This document shows positions 29,516 to 36,850 of a DNA stretch of 64,000 nucleotides, one piece after another. A program made the position numbers and the translations under genes. Every line of letters starts with the position of its first letter. Position 1 is the stretch's first letter. Origin of the DNA: JBKHYJ01 sp046565505 (GTDB taxonomy: Bacteria > Acidobacteriota > Blastocatellia > UBA7656); contig JBKHYJ010000022.1 of NCBI GenBank assembly GCA_046565505.1, positions 337,285 through 401,284 on the forward strand, in the 5' to 3' direction. Below the pieces are notes generated by a model. That model saw nothing but the letters and a program-made list of their open reading frames with translations, ran no database searches and was not told the origin of the DNA.

Positions 29516-29929
29516 TCACACCTCGGGGTCTGAGGCCGTCGCCCGCGCCCCCCCTTTGTCGGCCCCGCGCATAACGTTCCGCTCGTCTATGTAGAAAGAC
29601 CGCTTGCCGGAGACGCCGAATTTCTCCGGGGCGGCCGTGGCCTGAAAGCCATTATCTTTGACCTGCACGTCGAACCTGTAGCCCGCCAGCTTGCCCTGCG
29701 AGGGGTCGTTAACCAGCCCGCTCTTAATAAGCTCATCAAGCGTGCAGTACTTCCCGCTCGATTCGATTTGGTATCGCATTTCGGCCGCGGCGATTGCGCG
29801 CAGTCTAGCCATCGCGGCGGCCTCGTTGGCGGCCGTCACTTGCGGCGCTTGCTCCACTACTTTCGCGCCGCCCCCGCAAGCCGCGGCCGCGAGCGCGAGT
29901 AATATCAGTACAGGCAATCTGTCCTTCAT
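29516..29929 (-). CDS. Lipoprotein with a pilin-like globular domain
   Basis: 137 residues from the Met at 29929, which has GAGAGG upstream. Signal sequence with lipobox LALAAAAC, so likely a membrane-anchored lipoprotein. The mature part (EAAAMARLRAIAAAEMRYQIES, then YCTLDELIKSGLV and SFYIDERNVMRG) resembles the globular half of type IV pilin-like or pseudopilin proteins, in which a helix is followed by a beta sheet. The normal pilin N-terminal helix is replaced by the lipobox. Function unknown; no pilus genes are adjacent. Confidence 0.65.
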   Translation of the reverse strand: MKDRLPVLILLALAAAACGGGAKVVEQAPQVTAANEAAAMARLRAIAAAEMRYQIESSGKYCTLDELIKSGLVNDPSQGKLAGYRFDVQVKDNGFQATAAPEKFGVSGKRSFYIDERNVMRGADKGGARATASDPEV

Positions 29930-30162
29930 TCGGCGGGCCTCTCTTTGTGATGATTGTCGCAGCGGGGGCAGCGTGTTGATTGTGTGAAGAGTCGCGCACA
30001 TCTTATTTTGAAAACTCGGGGCCGGCAAGAGTAAATAGAATGGCCGAGGCCGGGCCCGCAAAAGCTTATTACCGTCTTGACTAGGTTGCGGCATATAGGT
30101 AGTTTAGCAAAGACAATTCTTACAATGGGCGCTGCAGTCTGAAGTTGCCGAGCCGAGGTTTT

Positions 30163-30540
30163 ATGACTCTGGGCTTACAAATAATCTGGCTGTTCGTCCT
30201 CGCCATCCCGGTAGCCTGCATCGCCTGGACCGTAACCCATGAGGAAGTCTTCCGCGAACCTAGAGAGTATTGCGAAGAGCGGAGCAGTAACTGCCAGAGG
30301 TGGTACGAGCGCAAATTCTTTTATCTTTTTACCTGCGAATACTGTTTCAGCCATTACGTCGCGGTCTTTTTCCTCATAATCACAGGGTACAAATTACTGC
30401 TAGAGGGGTGGCGCGGGTATCTGATCGCGGGCTTCGCGCTGGTCTGGGTGGCCAACCAGTACATGAGCTTGTATGGGCGACTCCGCCTGGACATAAAGCG
30501 GGAGCGCGTGGAAATAAAAGAGGTCGAAGGGAAGCTCTGA
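30163..30540 (+). CDS. Small integral membrane protein, unknown
   Basis: 125 residues with GAGG just upstream of the ATG at 30163. Three likely membrane segments: IIWLFVLAIPVACIAWTV, YVAVFFLIITGYKLLL, and GYLIAGFALVWVANQYM. A cysteine cluster sits between the first and second (REYCEERSSNCQRW and FTCEYCFSHY), the latter resembling the CxxC-W/H pattern of DUF1360-like proteins. A charged C-terminal helix (IKRERVEIKEVEG) is probably cytoplasmic. Metal binding or disulfide formation is possible; no function can be assigned. Confidence 0.6.
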   Translation: MTLGLQIIWLFVLAIPVACIAWTVTHEEVFREPREYCEERSSNCQRWYERKFFYLFTCEYCFSHYVAVFFLIITGYKLLLEGWRGYLIAGFALVWVANQYMSLYGRLRLDIKRERVEIKEVEGKL

Positions 30541-30678
30541 GCCCGCGCTGGGCCCGTCGCTCATGTGGAATACGGCGCGATTCTTACACGCTATTCTAGT
30601 CGGTTCGTTCGCAGTTGGGAATTACTCTGCGGCCGCTCGCGGCTGTTCAACTCGTTGACTCGGTAAAAAGGAGAGATT

Positions 30679-31095
30679 ATGGCAAAGACCATTGCAACCG
30701 TTATTGGTATCGGGTTCATCTTGGCGGGGCTCCTGGGGTTCATTGCCCCCGGAGCGATGGGGTTTCACCTGAGCATCGCGCACACCATCGTCCACCTCGT
30801 TTCGGGTGCGCTGGCCCTCTATTTCGGGCTGAAGGGGACGCTGGCGCAGGCGCGGCTCTTCTGCATAGTCTTCGGGGCCGTATATGGGCTGCTGGGCGTG
30901 GTGGGATTCATCGCGGGGGGCAGGGGGACGCCCTCCGGCGGCCACCCGGGTCCGGCCGACGACCACCTGTTCAAGCTGCTCCCGGGCGTGCTTGAGCTAG
31001 GCACGTCGGATCACGTCCTTCACATACTGCTCGGGCTGATATTTTTGGTCGGGGGGTTAATGACTAAAGCCCGGCTCGAGAGGGCCGCGGATTAA
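30679..31095 (+). CDS. DUF4383-like membrane protein
   Basis: 138 residues, with a strong AAGGAGAG ribosome site before the ATG. Four hydrophobic segments (VIGIGFILAGLLGFIA; IVHLVSGALALYFGL; FCIVFGAVYGLLGVVGFIA; HILLGLIFLVGGLM) with intramembrane-facing histidines in IAHTIVHL and DHVLHILL. This pattern is that of DUF4383 proteins, whose function is unknown. Followed by a strong hairpin shared with the convergent topoisomerase gene. Confidence 0.68.
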   Translation: MAKTIATVIGIGFILAGLLGFIAPGAMGFHLSIAHTIVHLVSGALALYFGLKGTLAQARLFCIVFGAVYGLLGVVGFIAGGRGTPSGGHPGPADDHLFKLLPGVLELGTSDHVLHILLGLIFLVGGLMTKARLERAAD

Positions 31096-31106
31096 TAGCC
31101 CGCGGG

Positions 31107-31142
31107 CCAGGTGAAGCATCCGCGGCGGGATGCTTCACCTGG
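31107..31142 (+). terminator. Bidirectional terminator-like hairpin
   Basis: Perfect 15-bp stem CCAGGTGAAGCATCC / GGATGCTTCACCTGG with a 6-base loop, between the convergent DUF4383 and topoisomerase genes. A short T stretch follows on the plus strand (GGAATTTTGG). Probably serves both genes. Confidence 0.75.
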
Positions 31143-31179
31143 CGGAATTTTGGCCGGGCGGGGATCACTCTTTCGCGCG

Positions 31180-32301
31180 TCAGGCGGCTCGCCTCGTGGG
31201 AGGTTTCGCGGCGGGCGCGGCCTCGCCCCTGGCCGCCTTCTGGCACGGCCCGGCGCGCAACAGTTTCAACAGCGCCAGTTCCTCAGGCTCGTACTCGGGT
31301 TGAAGGCGGCGTATGTAGCGCTGCGATTTCGGCCTGAACTCCTCAAGCGTCAGCGCTTCGGCGTAGCGCTCGAAGACGGCCGGGTGAACATAACAGTTGC
31401 GGCAGACGGTCGGCGTGTTGCCCAGGTGTTCGGCGACTCTCTTGACCGCCTGAACGATATTGCGCCTGGCCTCCTTGTCGCTCCCGGGCTTACCTGCCTC
31501 GGCAAGTTCCATCGCCGCCATAAGCGTCCCGCCCCAGGTGCGAAAATCTTTGGCCGAAAACTCGGGCGATGTCGCCACTTTTATGTACTCGTTCACGTCG
31601 CGCGGCGTCACGGGCCGTATGCGGCCGTCTTCGCCCACGTACTCGAAGAGCTTCGGCCCCCCGAGCGCTTTCAAATCCCGCATCACCGACGCCAGCTCTT
31701 CGTCTACGATTATGCGCCGGTGGCGTATGTGGTGTTTCCCGACGAAGCTGAATACGAGTTGGCCCCCTGGCCCTATATCTATGTGGCGATTGCGGAGCGT
31801 CGTCACGCCATACGTGCGGTAGCGCTTCACGCTGTCTTCTGATCCGACGCGGAGATATAGGTCGTTGATGAGGCGAATGACTATTGCCAGAACGCGCTCG
31901 CGCGGGAACCCTTCGAGTGCGATGTGCTCGTTCGTCAGCCGCCTGAGCGAAGGCAGGCGCTCGCCGAACCGCTCGATCTTCCTGAACTTCTTCTGTTGCT
32001 GCCGCGCCGCGAACAGCGGGCAATACTTGTACTGTAGGCGGCCCATCTTATCAATGCCGACCGCCTGAATCGCGCTCCTGGGAGAAGGGGATATGCGTAC
32101 ATGCTTCCAGGCGGGCGGAAGTACGAGTGAACGAATACGCTCCAGATGGGCTTCGTCAGTGATGCGCCGGCCCTTATGATCTTCGTACCAGAAGCCGCGC
32201 TCTTTCGAGCCGCGCCTTCGCCACCACCGCGCGCGGGCCCCCCGCTCAAGTGATTCGGGCAAGCCCTTTTTACCGTTTCTCGCCTCTATTTTGCACGACA
32301 T
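31180..32301 (-). CDS. DNA topoisomerase IB (poxvirus-like)
   Basis: Type IB enzyme that relaxes supercoils through a 3'-phosphotyrosine intermediate. 373 residues: N-terminal beta domain with LPPAWKHVRISP, then catalytic residues RVGSE (Arg), KDFRTWGG (Lys/Arg) and the nucleophile Tyr in CRNCYVHP near residue 320. Bacterial homologues are usually 320-370 residues. Relatives usually have RKSYVHP at the active-site Tyr, so the CRNCY variant brings two cysteines next to it. The start could lie further in; the first 20 residues are weakly conserved. Confidence 0.9.
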   Translation of the reverse strand: MSCKIEARNGKKGLPESLERGARARWWRRRGSKERGFWYEDHKGRRITDEAHLERIRSLVLPPAWKHVRISPSPRSAIQAVGIDKMGRLQYKYCPLFAARQQQKKFRKIERFGERLPSLRRLTNEHIALEGFPRERVLAIVIRLINDLYLRVGSEDSVKRYRTYGVTTLRNRHIDIGPGGQLVFSFVGKHHIRHRRIIVDEELASVMRDLKALGGPKLFEYVGEDGRIRPVTPRDVNEYIKVATSPEFSAKDFRTWGGTLMAAMELAEAGKPGSDKEARRNIVQAVKRVAEHLGNTPTVCRNCYVHPAVFERYAEALTLEEFRPKSQRYIRRLQPEYEPEELALLKLLRAGPCQKAARGEAAPAAKPPTRRAA

Positions 32302-32508
32302 CGGTCTTCCGTTTTTCCCTCGCCCGGACGGCGACCAGCGCTTAGAAATGGCCGCCCGCGAACTCGATTACCATTTGCAATGATTATGCCACTTCGCGAG
32401 GGCCGGAATGAACGCGGTACTATAAACCGAAAACCGACGGGCGCGGGCTGTCGGAGGGGCGCTACCGACGCGCCGCCCGTCATCTCCCGATTCAGAGGCG
32501 GTCCCGCG

Positions 32509-33417
32509 TCATCTCCTGAGCCTGTCGTCGAGGTCGTCCAGGTCGCGCACCAGAATCCAGTTGAGGCGGTGTATGAGCTCCCTGTGAATCACTGCCTGGC
32601 CGCCGCCGATCCACACACGTGTCCCCGGCGGGAGGTGACTTGCGATGGCCTCAAGCTCTGCGTCAATGCCGGCCTGCTCCGCTACCAAGCTCAGAGCAAG
32701 GAACCGCGAGCTGGTCAGCCGCAGGGCCAGCGCGATCTCCGGCGCCGGCAGGTCCGCCCCCAGGTAAACGACCCGCCACCCGCGCGTGGCGGCGATCAGC
32801 GCCGCCAGCAAAAGGCCGAACTCGTGCCGCTCGTTCGCGGGCGTCGCCAGCACTACCGTCTCCGCCTGGTCCGTCGGCGGGTACAGTCGAAAGAGCGAGC
32901 TGAGCAGGTTTCGCATCAGGTTTGAAGCCACATGCTCCTGCGCTATCCCGAGTTCCTTATGCGACCACCTCTCGCCGACTTCGCCGAGTATCGGGGCGAT
33001 GAGGTCCTTGATCAGCGGCCTAGCGGGGAAGAGCGTCGCGGCGCGGCTAAGCTCAAGGTCGGCCGTCACAACGTCCATTCGCCCTATGGCCTCCAAGAAA
33101 CGCTCGCGCACCATCGCGTAAGGGTCCGCCGTTTCCGAGGCGGGGCTGGAATCGCTTATCAGTTGATCCAGCTCCGCCTCGGAAAGCTTCGCGGCCTGGC
33201 CTATGTTGTGGCCCTTCTCGACCGCCTGCCTCAACCGCCTCAGCCGTGATACTTCCGCATCGGAATACAGCCGCGTGCCGGCCTGGCTGCGCGCCGGGCG
33301 TATAGCGCCGTATCGCCGCTCCCAGACTCGCACTACGTCCGCCGATAGCCCCGTCAGCTTTGTCACCGTTCCGATACGATATTTCCCTACCTGACTAATC
33401 TTTTCTTCATCCGTCAT
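32509..33417 (-). CDS. carH: CarH/LitR-type B12-dependent light-sensing MerR repressor
   Basis: MerR-type N-terminal helix-turn-helix (RIGTVTKLTGLSADVVRVWERRYG), a helical bundle with the diagnostic W-x9-EH motif (WSHKELGIAQEH), and a Rossmann B12-binding domain with E-x-H-x-x-G (ERHEFG) that supplies the lower Co ligand. In characterised CarH proteins adenosylcobalamin in the dark drives tetramer formation and repression, and light breaks the Co-C bond and releases DNA. All signature residues are present. It is divergent from the carotenoid run, which it probably represses together with itself. ATG 33417 is preferred; a start at 33456 would overlap the promoter. Confidence 0.9.
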   Translation of the reverse strand: MTDEEKISQVGKYRIGTVTKLTGLSADVVRVWERRYGAIRPARSQAGTRLYSDAEVSRLRRLRQAVEKGHNIGQAAKLSEAELDQLISDSSPASETADPYAMVRERFLEAIGRMDVVTADLELSRAATLFPARPLIKDLIAPILGEVGERWSHKELGIAQEHVASNLMRNLLSSLFRLYPPTDQAETVVLATPANERHEFGLLLAALIAATRGWRVVYLGADLPAPEIALALRLTSSRFLALSLVAEQAGIDAELEAIASHLPPGTRVWIGGGQAVIHRELIHRLNWILVRDLDDLDDRLRR

Positions 33418-33427
33418 AATATTTACT

Positions 33428-33456
33428 ATTTTGTTGCTCTGTTCGCATTTTGTCAA
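33428..33456 (-). promoter_or_regulatory. Candidate carH promoter
   Basis: On the minus strand TTGACA (33456-33451) is followed after 17 bases by CAAAAT (33433-33428). The predicted transcription start is only a few bases before the ATG at 33417, so the mRNA would be essentially leaderless. The -35 box overlaps one copy of the repeated motif described as the operator. Confidence 0.5.
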
Positions 33457-33519
33457 GATAAAATCTGAACATAAATAAGAAAATCTTGTATTGTCTAGAT
33501 AAATTTTTGGATAAATCTT
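33451..33519. promoter_or_regulatory. Candidate CarH operator (three GATAAA repeats)
   Basis: Three related direct motifs lie in the AT-rich divergent spacer: TGTCAAGATAAAATCT (33451-33466), TGTCTAGATAAATTTT (33492-33507) and TTTTGGATAAATCTT (33505-33519). The first covers the carH -35 box and the last reaches the -35 box of the carotenoid run. CarH tetramers are known to bind direct repeats over promoters. The fit is positional and by pattern only. Confidence 0.5.
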
Positions 33520-33546
33520 GACAATGCTGCTGAATCCGTCTAGGAT
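33518..33546 (+). promoter_or_regulatory. Candidate promoter of the carotenoid operon
   Basis: TTGACA (33518-33523), a 17-base spacer, then TAGGAT (33541-33546), a good housekeeping-sigma match. The first gene of the run starts at 33602, giving a leader of about 48 bases. Confidence 0.62.
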
Positions 33547-33601
33547 TACGGATTAGCAGCGGGCCGATATGATCGACTCGTTTGGCGACAAGGAGGGCGG
33601 T

Positions 33602-34540
33602 ATGAAGGTATTAATTACCGGGGCGACGGGATTGATCGGGCGCGGGCTGTGCCATTCGCTGACCGGCGAGGGGCACGAGGTCATAGCGTTATCGCGCTCC
33701 CCTCAGAGGGCTAAAGATATTGCTGTCGCGGAGGCCCACAGGTGGGAGCCTGAGGCCGGGCCCCCTCCTGATGAGGCCCTGAATGGAGTTGACGCCGTGG
33801 TGCACCTGGCCGGCGAGCCGATAGCCGCCCGCCGTTGGAGCGACGAGCAGAAAAGACGCATAAGAGATTCGCGCGTCGCGAGCACCAGGAACCTCGTCAA
33901 CGCGCTACGCCTGATGGCGATAAAACCTCGCGTCTTGGTCAGCAGCTCGGCCGTGGGGTTTTATGGTGACCGCGGGGACGAATTGCTGAACGAAAGCTCA
34001 GCGGCGGGGGCGGGCTTTATGAGCGAGGTATGCGAAAGCTGGGAGCGGGAGGCCGAGCGCGCGAGGCTGTTCGGCGTCCGAGTCGTAGAGGTCCGCACGG
34101 GCGTCGTGTTGAGCGCGGAAGGGGGCGCGCTCAAGAAGATGCTTCCGCCCATCAAGCTCGGGGTCGGCGGCCCGCTCGGGGGCGGCAAGCAGTGGTTCCC
34201 CTGGATTCATATCGAAGACATAGTCGGCATCTTTCGCCACGCGATCAAGTCGTCCTCTTTAAGCGGCCCCGTCAACGGGACGGCGCCGGGGCTGGTCAAT
34301 AACGCCGAGCTTACAAAGCAGCTCGGGCGCGTGCTGCACAGGCCGACTTTCCTGGGCGTGCCGGAGTTCGCTTTGAGGGGGTTGATGGGAGAGATGGCCG
34401 ACGTGCTCCTGGGAAGCCAGCGCGTCATCCCGAAGGCGGTGCTCGACGACGGGTATAAATTTCAGTACCCGTCGCTCCCGCTCGCGCTAGAGGATTTACT
34501 CGGCGACAAGGGCAAGCGTGCCCGCGCCGCGGCCAATTGA
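33602..34540 (+). CDS. TIGR01777-family NAD(P)-binding epimerase (YfcH/SulA-like)
   Basis: 312-residue atypical SDR protein. Rossmann motif VLITGATGLIGRGL at the N terminus, then DAVVHLAGEPI and the family signature WFPWIHIEDIVGIFRHA near residue 200. AAGGAGG precedes the ATG at 33602. No enzymatic activity is established for most members. It is the first gene of the carotenoid run, and TIGR01777 proteins are often found beside CarH, SRPBCC and TspO genes. A role in pigment or membrane adaptation to light is inference. Confidence 0.85.
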   Translation: MKVLITGATGLIGRGLCHSLTGEGHEVIALSRSPQRAKDIAVAEAHRWEPEAGPPPDEALNGVDAVVHLAGEPIAARRWSDEQKRRIRDSRVASTRNLVNALRLMAIKPRVLVSSSAVGFYGDRGDELLNESSAAGAGFMSEVCESWEREAERARLFGVRVVEVRTGVVLSAEGGALKKMLPPIKLGVGGPLGGGKQWFPWIHIEDIVGIFRHAIKSSSLSGPVNGTAPGLVNNAELTKQLGRVLHRPTFLGVPEFALRGLMGEMADVLLGSQRVIPKAVLDDGYKFQYPSLPLALEDLLGDKGKRARAAAN

Positions 34541-34575
34541 AAGGGGCTTGCCGGCGACCGGGACAGGCGACTGCC

Positions 34576-35091
34576 ATGCACACTCACACGCTAGAACGCT
34601 CACAGGTGATCGAAAGGCCCCGCGGCGAAGTATTCGCTTTCTTCGGCGACGCTTTCAACCTGGGGCGCATCACGCCGTCCTTTCTGCGCTTTCGCATTTT
34701 GAACGAGCCTCCCATCGCAATGGCCGAGGGCACGACTTTAGATTACAGGCTGTCGCTGTTCGGCATCCGATTCTACTGGAAGACGCTTATAGAGGAGTGG
34801 TCGCCCGAAGAGTCTTTCGTTGACATTCAGCTCAAAGGGCCATACGCGCTCTGGCGACACACGCACACGTTTGAAGAACTCGGCCGCGCGAGCACTCTCG
34901 TGCGCGACCGCGTCGAGTATCGGATTCCTTACGGGCCGTTCGGTCGCCTGGCACACGCGCTCGTAGTCAAAAGAACCTTGGAGAAGATTTTCGACCACCG
35001 CGCCCTGACTATAGGGCGACTGCTCGCGCCCGTCGAGAGGCCGGCCGGGCGCGAATCGCGGGCGGAGCCGCGAAGGCGGGAGATGGCTTGA
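34576..35091 (+). CDS. SRPBCC (START/Bet v1-like) ligand-binding protein
   Basis: 171 residues with the typical SRPBCC start (LERSQVIERPRGEVFAFFGDAFNLGRITP) and a beta barrel with a hydrophobic cavity pattern (IRFYWKTLIEEWSPEESFVDIQ). The ATG at 34576 is preferred because it directly precedes the domain. The family binds or modifies lipophilic ligands; polyketide cyclase-type activity is possible but no catalytic residues can be identified. Position two in the carotenoid run suggests binding of a carotenoid intermediate or a quinone. Confidence 0.78.
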   Translation: MHTHTLERSQVIERPRGEVFAFFGDAFNLGRITPSFLRFRILNEPPIAMAEGTTLDYRLSLFGIRFYWKTLIEEWSPEESFVDIQLKGPYALWRHTHTFEELGRASTLVRDRVEYRIPYGPFGRLAHALVVKRTLEKIFDHRALTIGRLLAPVERPAGRESRAEPRRREMA

Positions 35092-35212
35092 ATAAAGTTC
35101 GTCGGAATTTAATTCGGGGTCATACGGTTTATCTATGCGCCGACCCGGGCCGGGCGCGCGCGGGCTCCGGGTCATACGGCAAGGGCAATAATTTAAGATG
35201 CGAAGTGCAGGC

Positions 35213-35692
35213 ATGTCTAATAAGGGTGAATTGATCGGCCTGATAGTTTTCTTGCTCGGCTGCTTCAGTGTCGCGGGCCTCGGCTCGCTCGCCACCAGGC
35301 CCGAGATTCCCACCTGGTATCAAGCGATAAGAAAGCCCGCGTGGACCCCGCCTAACTGGCTGTTCGGACCCGTCTGGGCCGCGCTGTATGCGGCCCAGGC
35401 CGTCGCCGCGTGGATGGTCTGGAAGCGCGCCGGGTGGGCGGGCAGTGACGGCGCGCTGTGGTTATTCGTCTCGCAACTAGCTCTGAACCTCGCGTGGTCG
35501 TTTATCTTCTTCAAATTTCACAACCCTCGGTGGGCGTTCGTGGAAATAGTGGCGCTGTGGGTAGCCATCGCGGCTACGCTGATTAAGTTCGCGGGCGTGT
35601 CGCAAGTCTCCGCGATGCTCATGGCGCCTTACCTCGCCTGGGTGACCTACGCCGCCGCTCTTAACTTCGCGGTATGGGCAATGAATGAATAA
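35213..35692 (+). CDS. tspO: TspO/MBR family membrane protein
   Basis: 159 residues with five membrane helices and the family motifs TWYQAIRKPAWTPPNWLFGPVW and LNLAWSFIFF. TspO binds tetrapyrroles and in Rhodobacter modulates light- and oxygen-responsive pigment genes. Its place in a CarH-controlled carotenoid run fits a role in porphyrin handling under light stress. The in-frame ATG at 35198 is an alternative start. Confidence 0.92.
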   Translation: MSNKGELIGLIVFLLGCFSVAGLGSLATRPEIPTWYQAIRKPAWTPPNWLFGPVWAALYAAQAVAAWMVWKRAGWAGSDGALWLFVSQLALNLAWSFIFFKFHNPRWAFVEIVALWVAIAATLIKFAGVSQVSAMLMAPYLAWVTYAAALNFAVWAMNE

Positions 35693-35739
35693 GGACCGGG
35701 GGTGAAGGCCGGCGGCAGAGCAGAGATACACTGCGGCAG

Positions 35740-36798
35740 GTGATGTGTTCTTTTGCTCGGCCCCGGCGCGCGGCTATGCGAGAGGCGATTGAGAAAAGTA
35801 AGTCTAGTGATTGCTGGAGCCGACGGCGCTGGGTGCACGTCGAGCGCGAGACGCGCGTCCTGGCGCTGGCGGCCGCGACCGATGAAGCGGCCTGGGAAAT
35901 CATCGTCAGGCGCGCGCGGGCGGTGCTGCGCGCATACAGCACGAGCTTCTTCATCGTGACCCGCTTCCTGCCGCCCGCCAAACGCGCCAAGGTCGAAGCC
36001 ATCTACGCAGCGGTACGCTACCCCGACGAGATCGTGGACACCTTCCGCATAGATGAAGGCGAGCAGACGCGGATGCTCTCTCAATGGGAAGCGCAGTACG
36101 AGGAATCCCTGAAAGCCCGATCTATCAAGGAGGCGCTCGCCAAAGAAGTCCCCTGTTTTCTCGCGGCCTTCTCGGCCGTCGTGCGGGACGAGCGCATCCC
36201 GCACGAGCACTACCGCTCATTCATAGAGGCGATGCGGCGCGATGTGCGGCCCGGCCCCTTCGCCACGCTCGACGATTTGATTGAATCCTACATTTACGGC
36301 AGCGCCATAGTGGTCGGCCACTTCCTGACTCACGTCTATGGCGCTTCGGCCGACTCGGCGTTCGAGCGGGCGCTCGGCAGCGCTACCGACCTGGGCATCG
36401 CCTTGCAGTTGACGAATTTTCTGCGCGATGTCGCCGAAGACCAGCGGCGCGGGCGGCTCTACCTGCCGCTCGACATGCTGCGCGCGGAAGGCATCGAGTA
36501 CGTTGACGTGCGAGACCGCGGCCAGCACGCCGCGCTCGGCAGGGTCCTGCGAAGGTTATCCGCGATTGCGGAGCAGCGCTACGCCTCGTCGCTCGCCGAC
36601 CTCGACGCCTTTGCCGCCGACAGCCGGACCGCGATCCGCGCCTGCATAGACGTGTACCGCCGGCTCAATGGCCGCGTAGGCCAGAGCGCGCGTGGCCTCC
36701 TGCACAGAGAGAGCGTGCCGATGGGCGAAAAGCTCAAGGCGCTGCCGGCGAGCAAGTACTGGCGGCTGCCGCTCGCGTACCTGCTGACGGATCTGTGA
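35740..36798 (+). CDS. crtB: Phytoene (or squalene-type) synthase
   Basis: Head-to-head condensation of two GGPP to phytoene, the first committed step. 352 residues with the first aspartate motif as YPDEIVDTF (near residue 93) and the second as NFLRDVAEDQRRGRLYLP (near 227). The Tyr-Ala-Ala preceding the first motif and the RGRLYLP tail are typical of CrtB; squalene synthases also share the fold, but the following CrtI genes decide for CrtB. The N-terminal 40 residues are poorly conserved, so the start is uncertain (35740 or 35776). Confidence 0.9.
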   Translation: MMCSFARPRRAAMREAIEKSKSSDCWSRRRWVHVERETRVLALAAATDEAAWEIIVRRARAVLRAYSTSFFIVTRFLPPAKRAKVEAIYAAVRYPDEIVDTFRIDEGEQTRMLSQWEAQYEESLKARSIKEALAKEVPCFLAAFSAVVRDERIPHEHYRSFIEAMRRDVRPGPFATLDDLIESYIYGSAIVVGHFLTHVYGASADSAFERALGSATDLGIALQLTNFLRDVAEDQRRGRLYLPLDMLRAEGIEYVDVRDRGQHAALGRVLRRLSAIAEQRYASSLADLDAFAADSRTAIRACIDVYRRLNGRVGQSARGLLHRESVPMGEKLKALPASKYWRLPLAYLLTDL

Positions 36799-36850
36799 GC
36801 GGCATTTTGTTACCGCGTGGCGCGATCAACGGGGGGCGAGCAAGGGCCTG

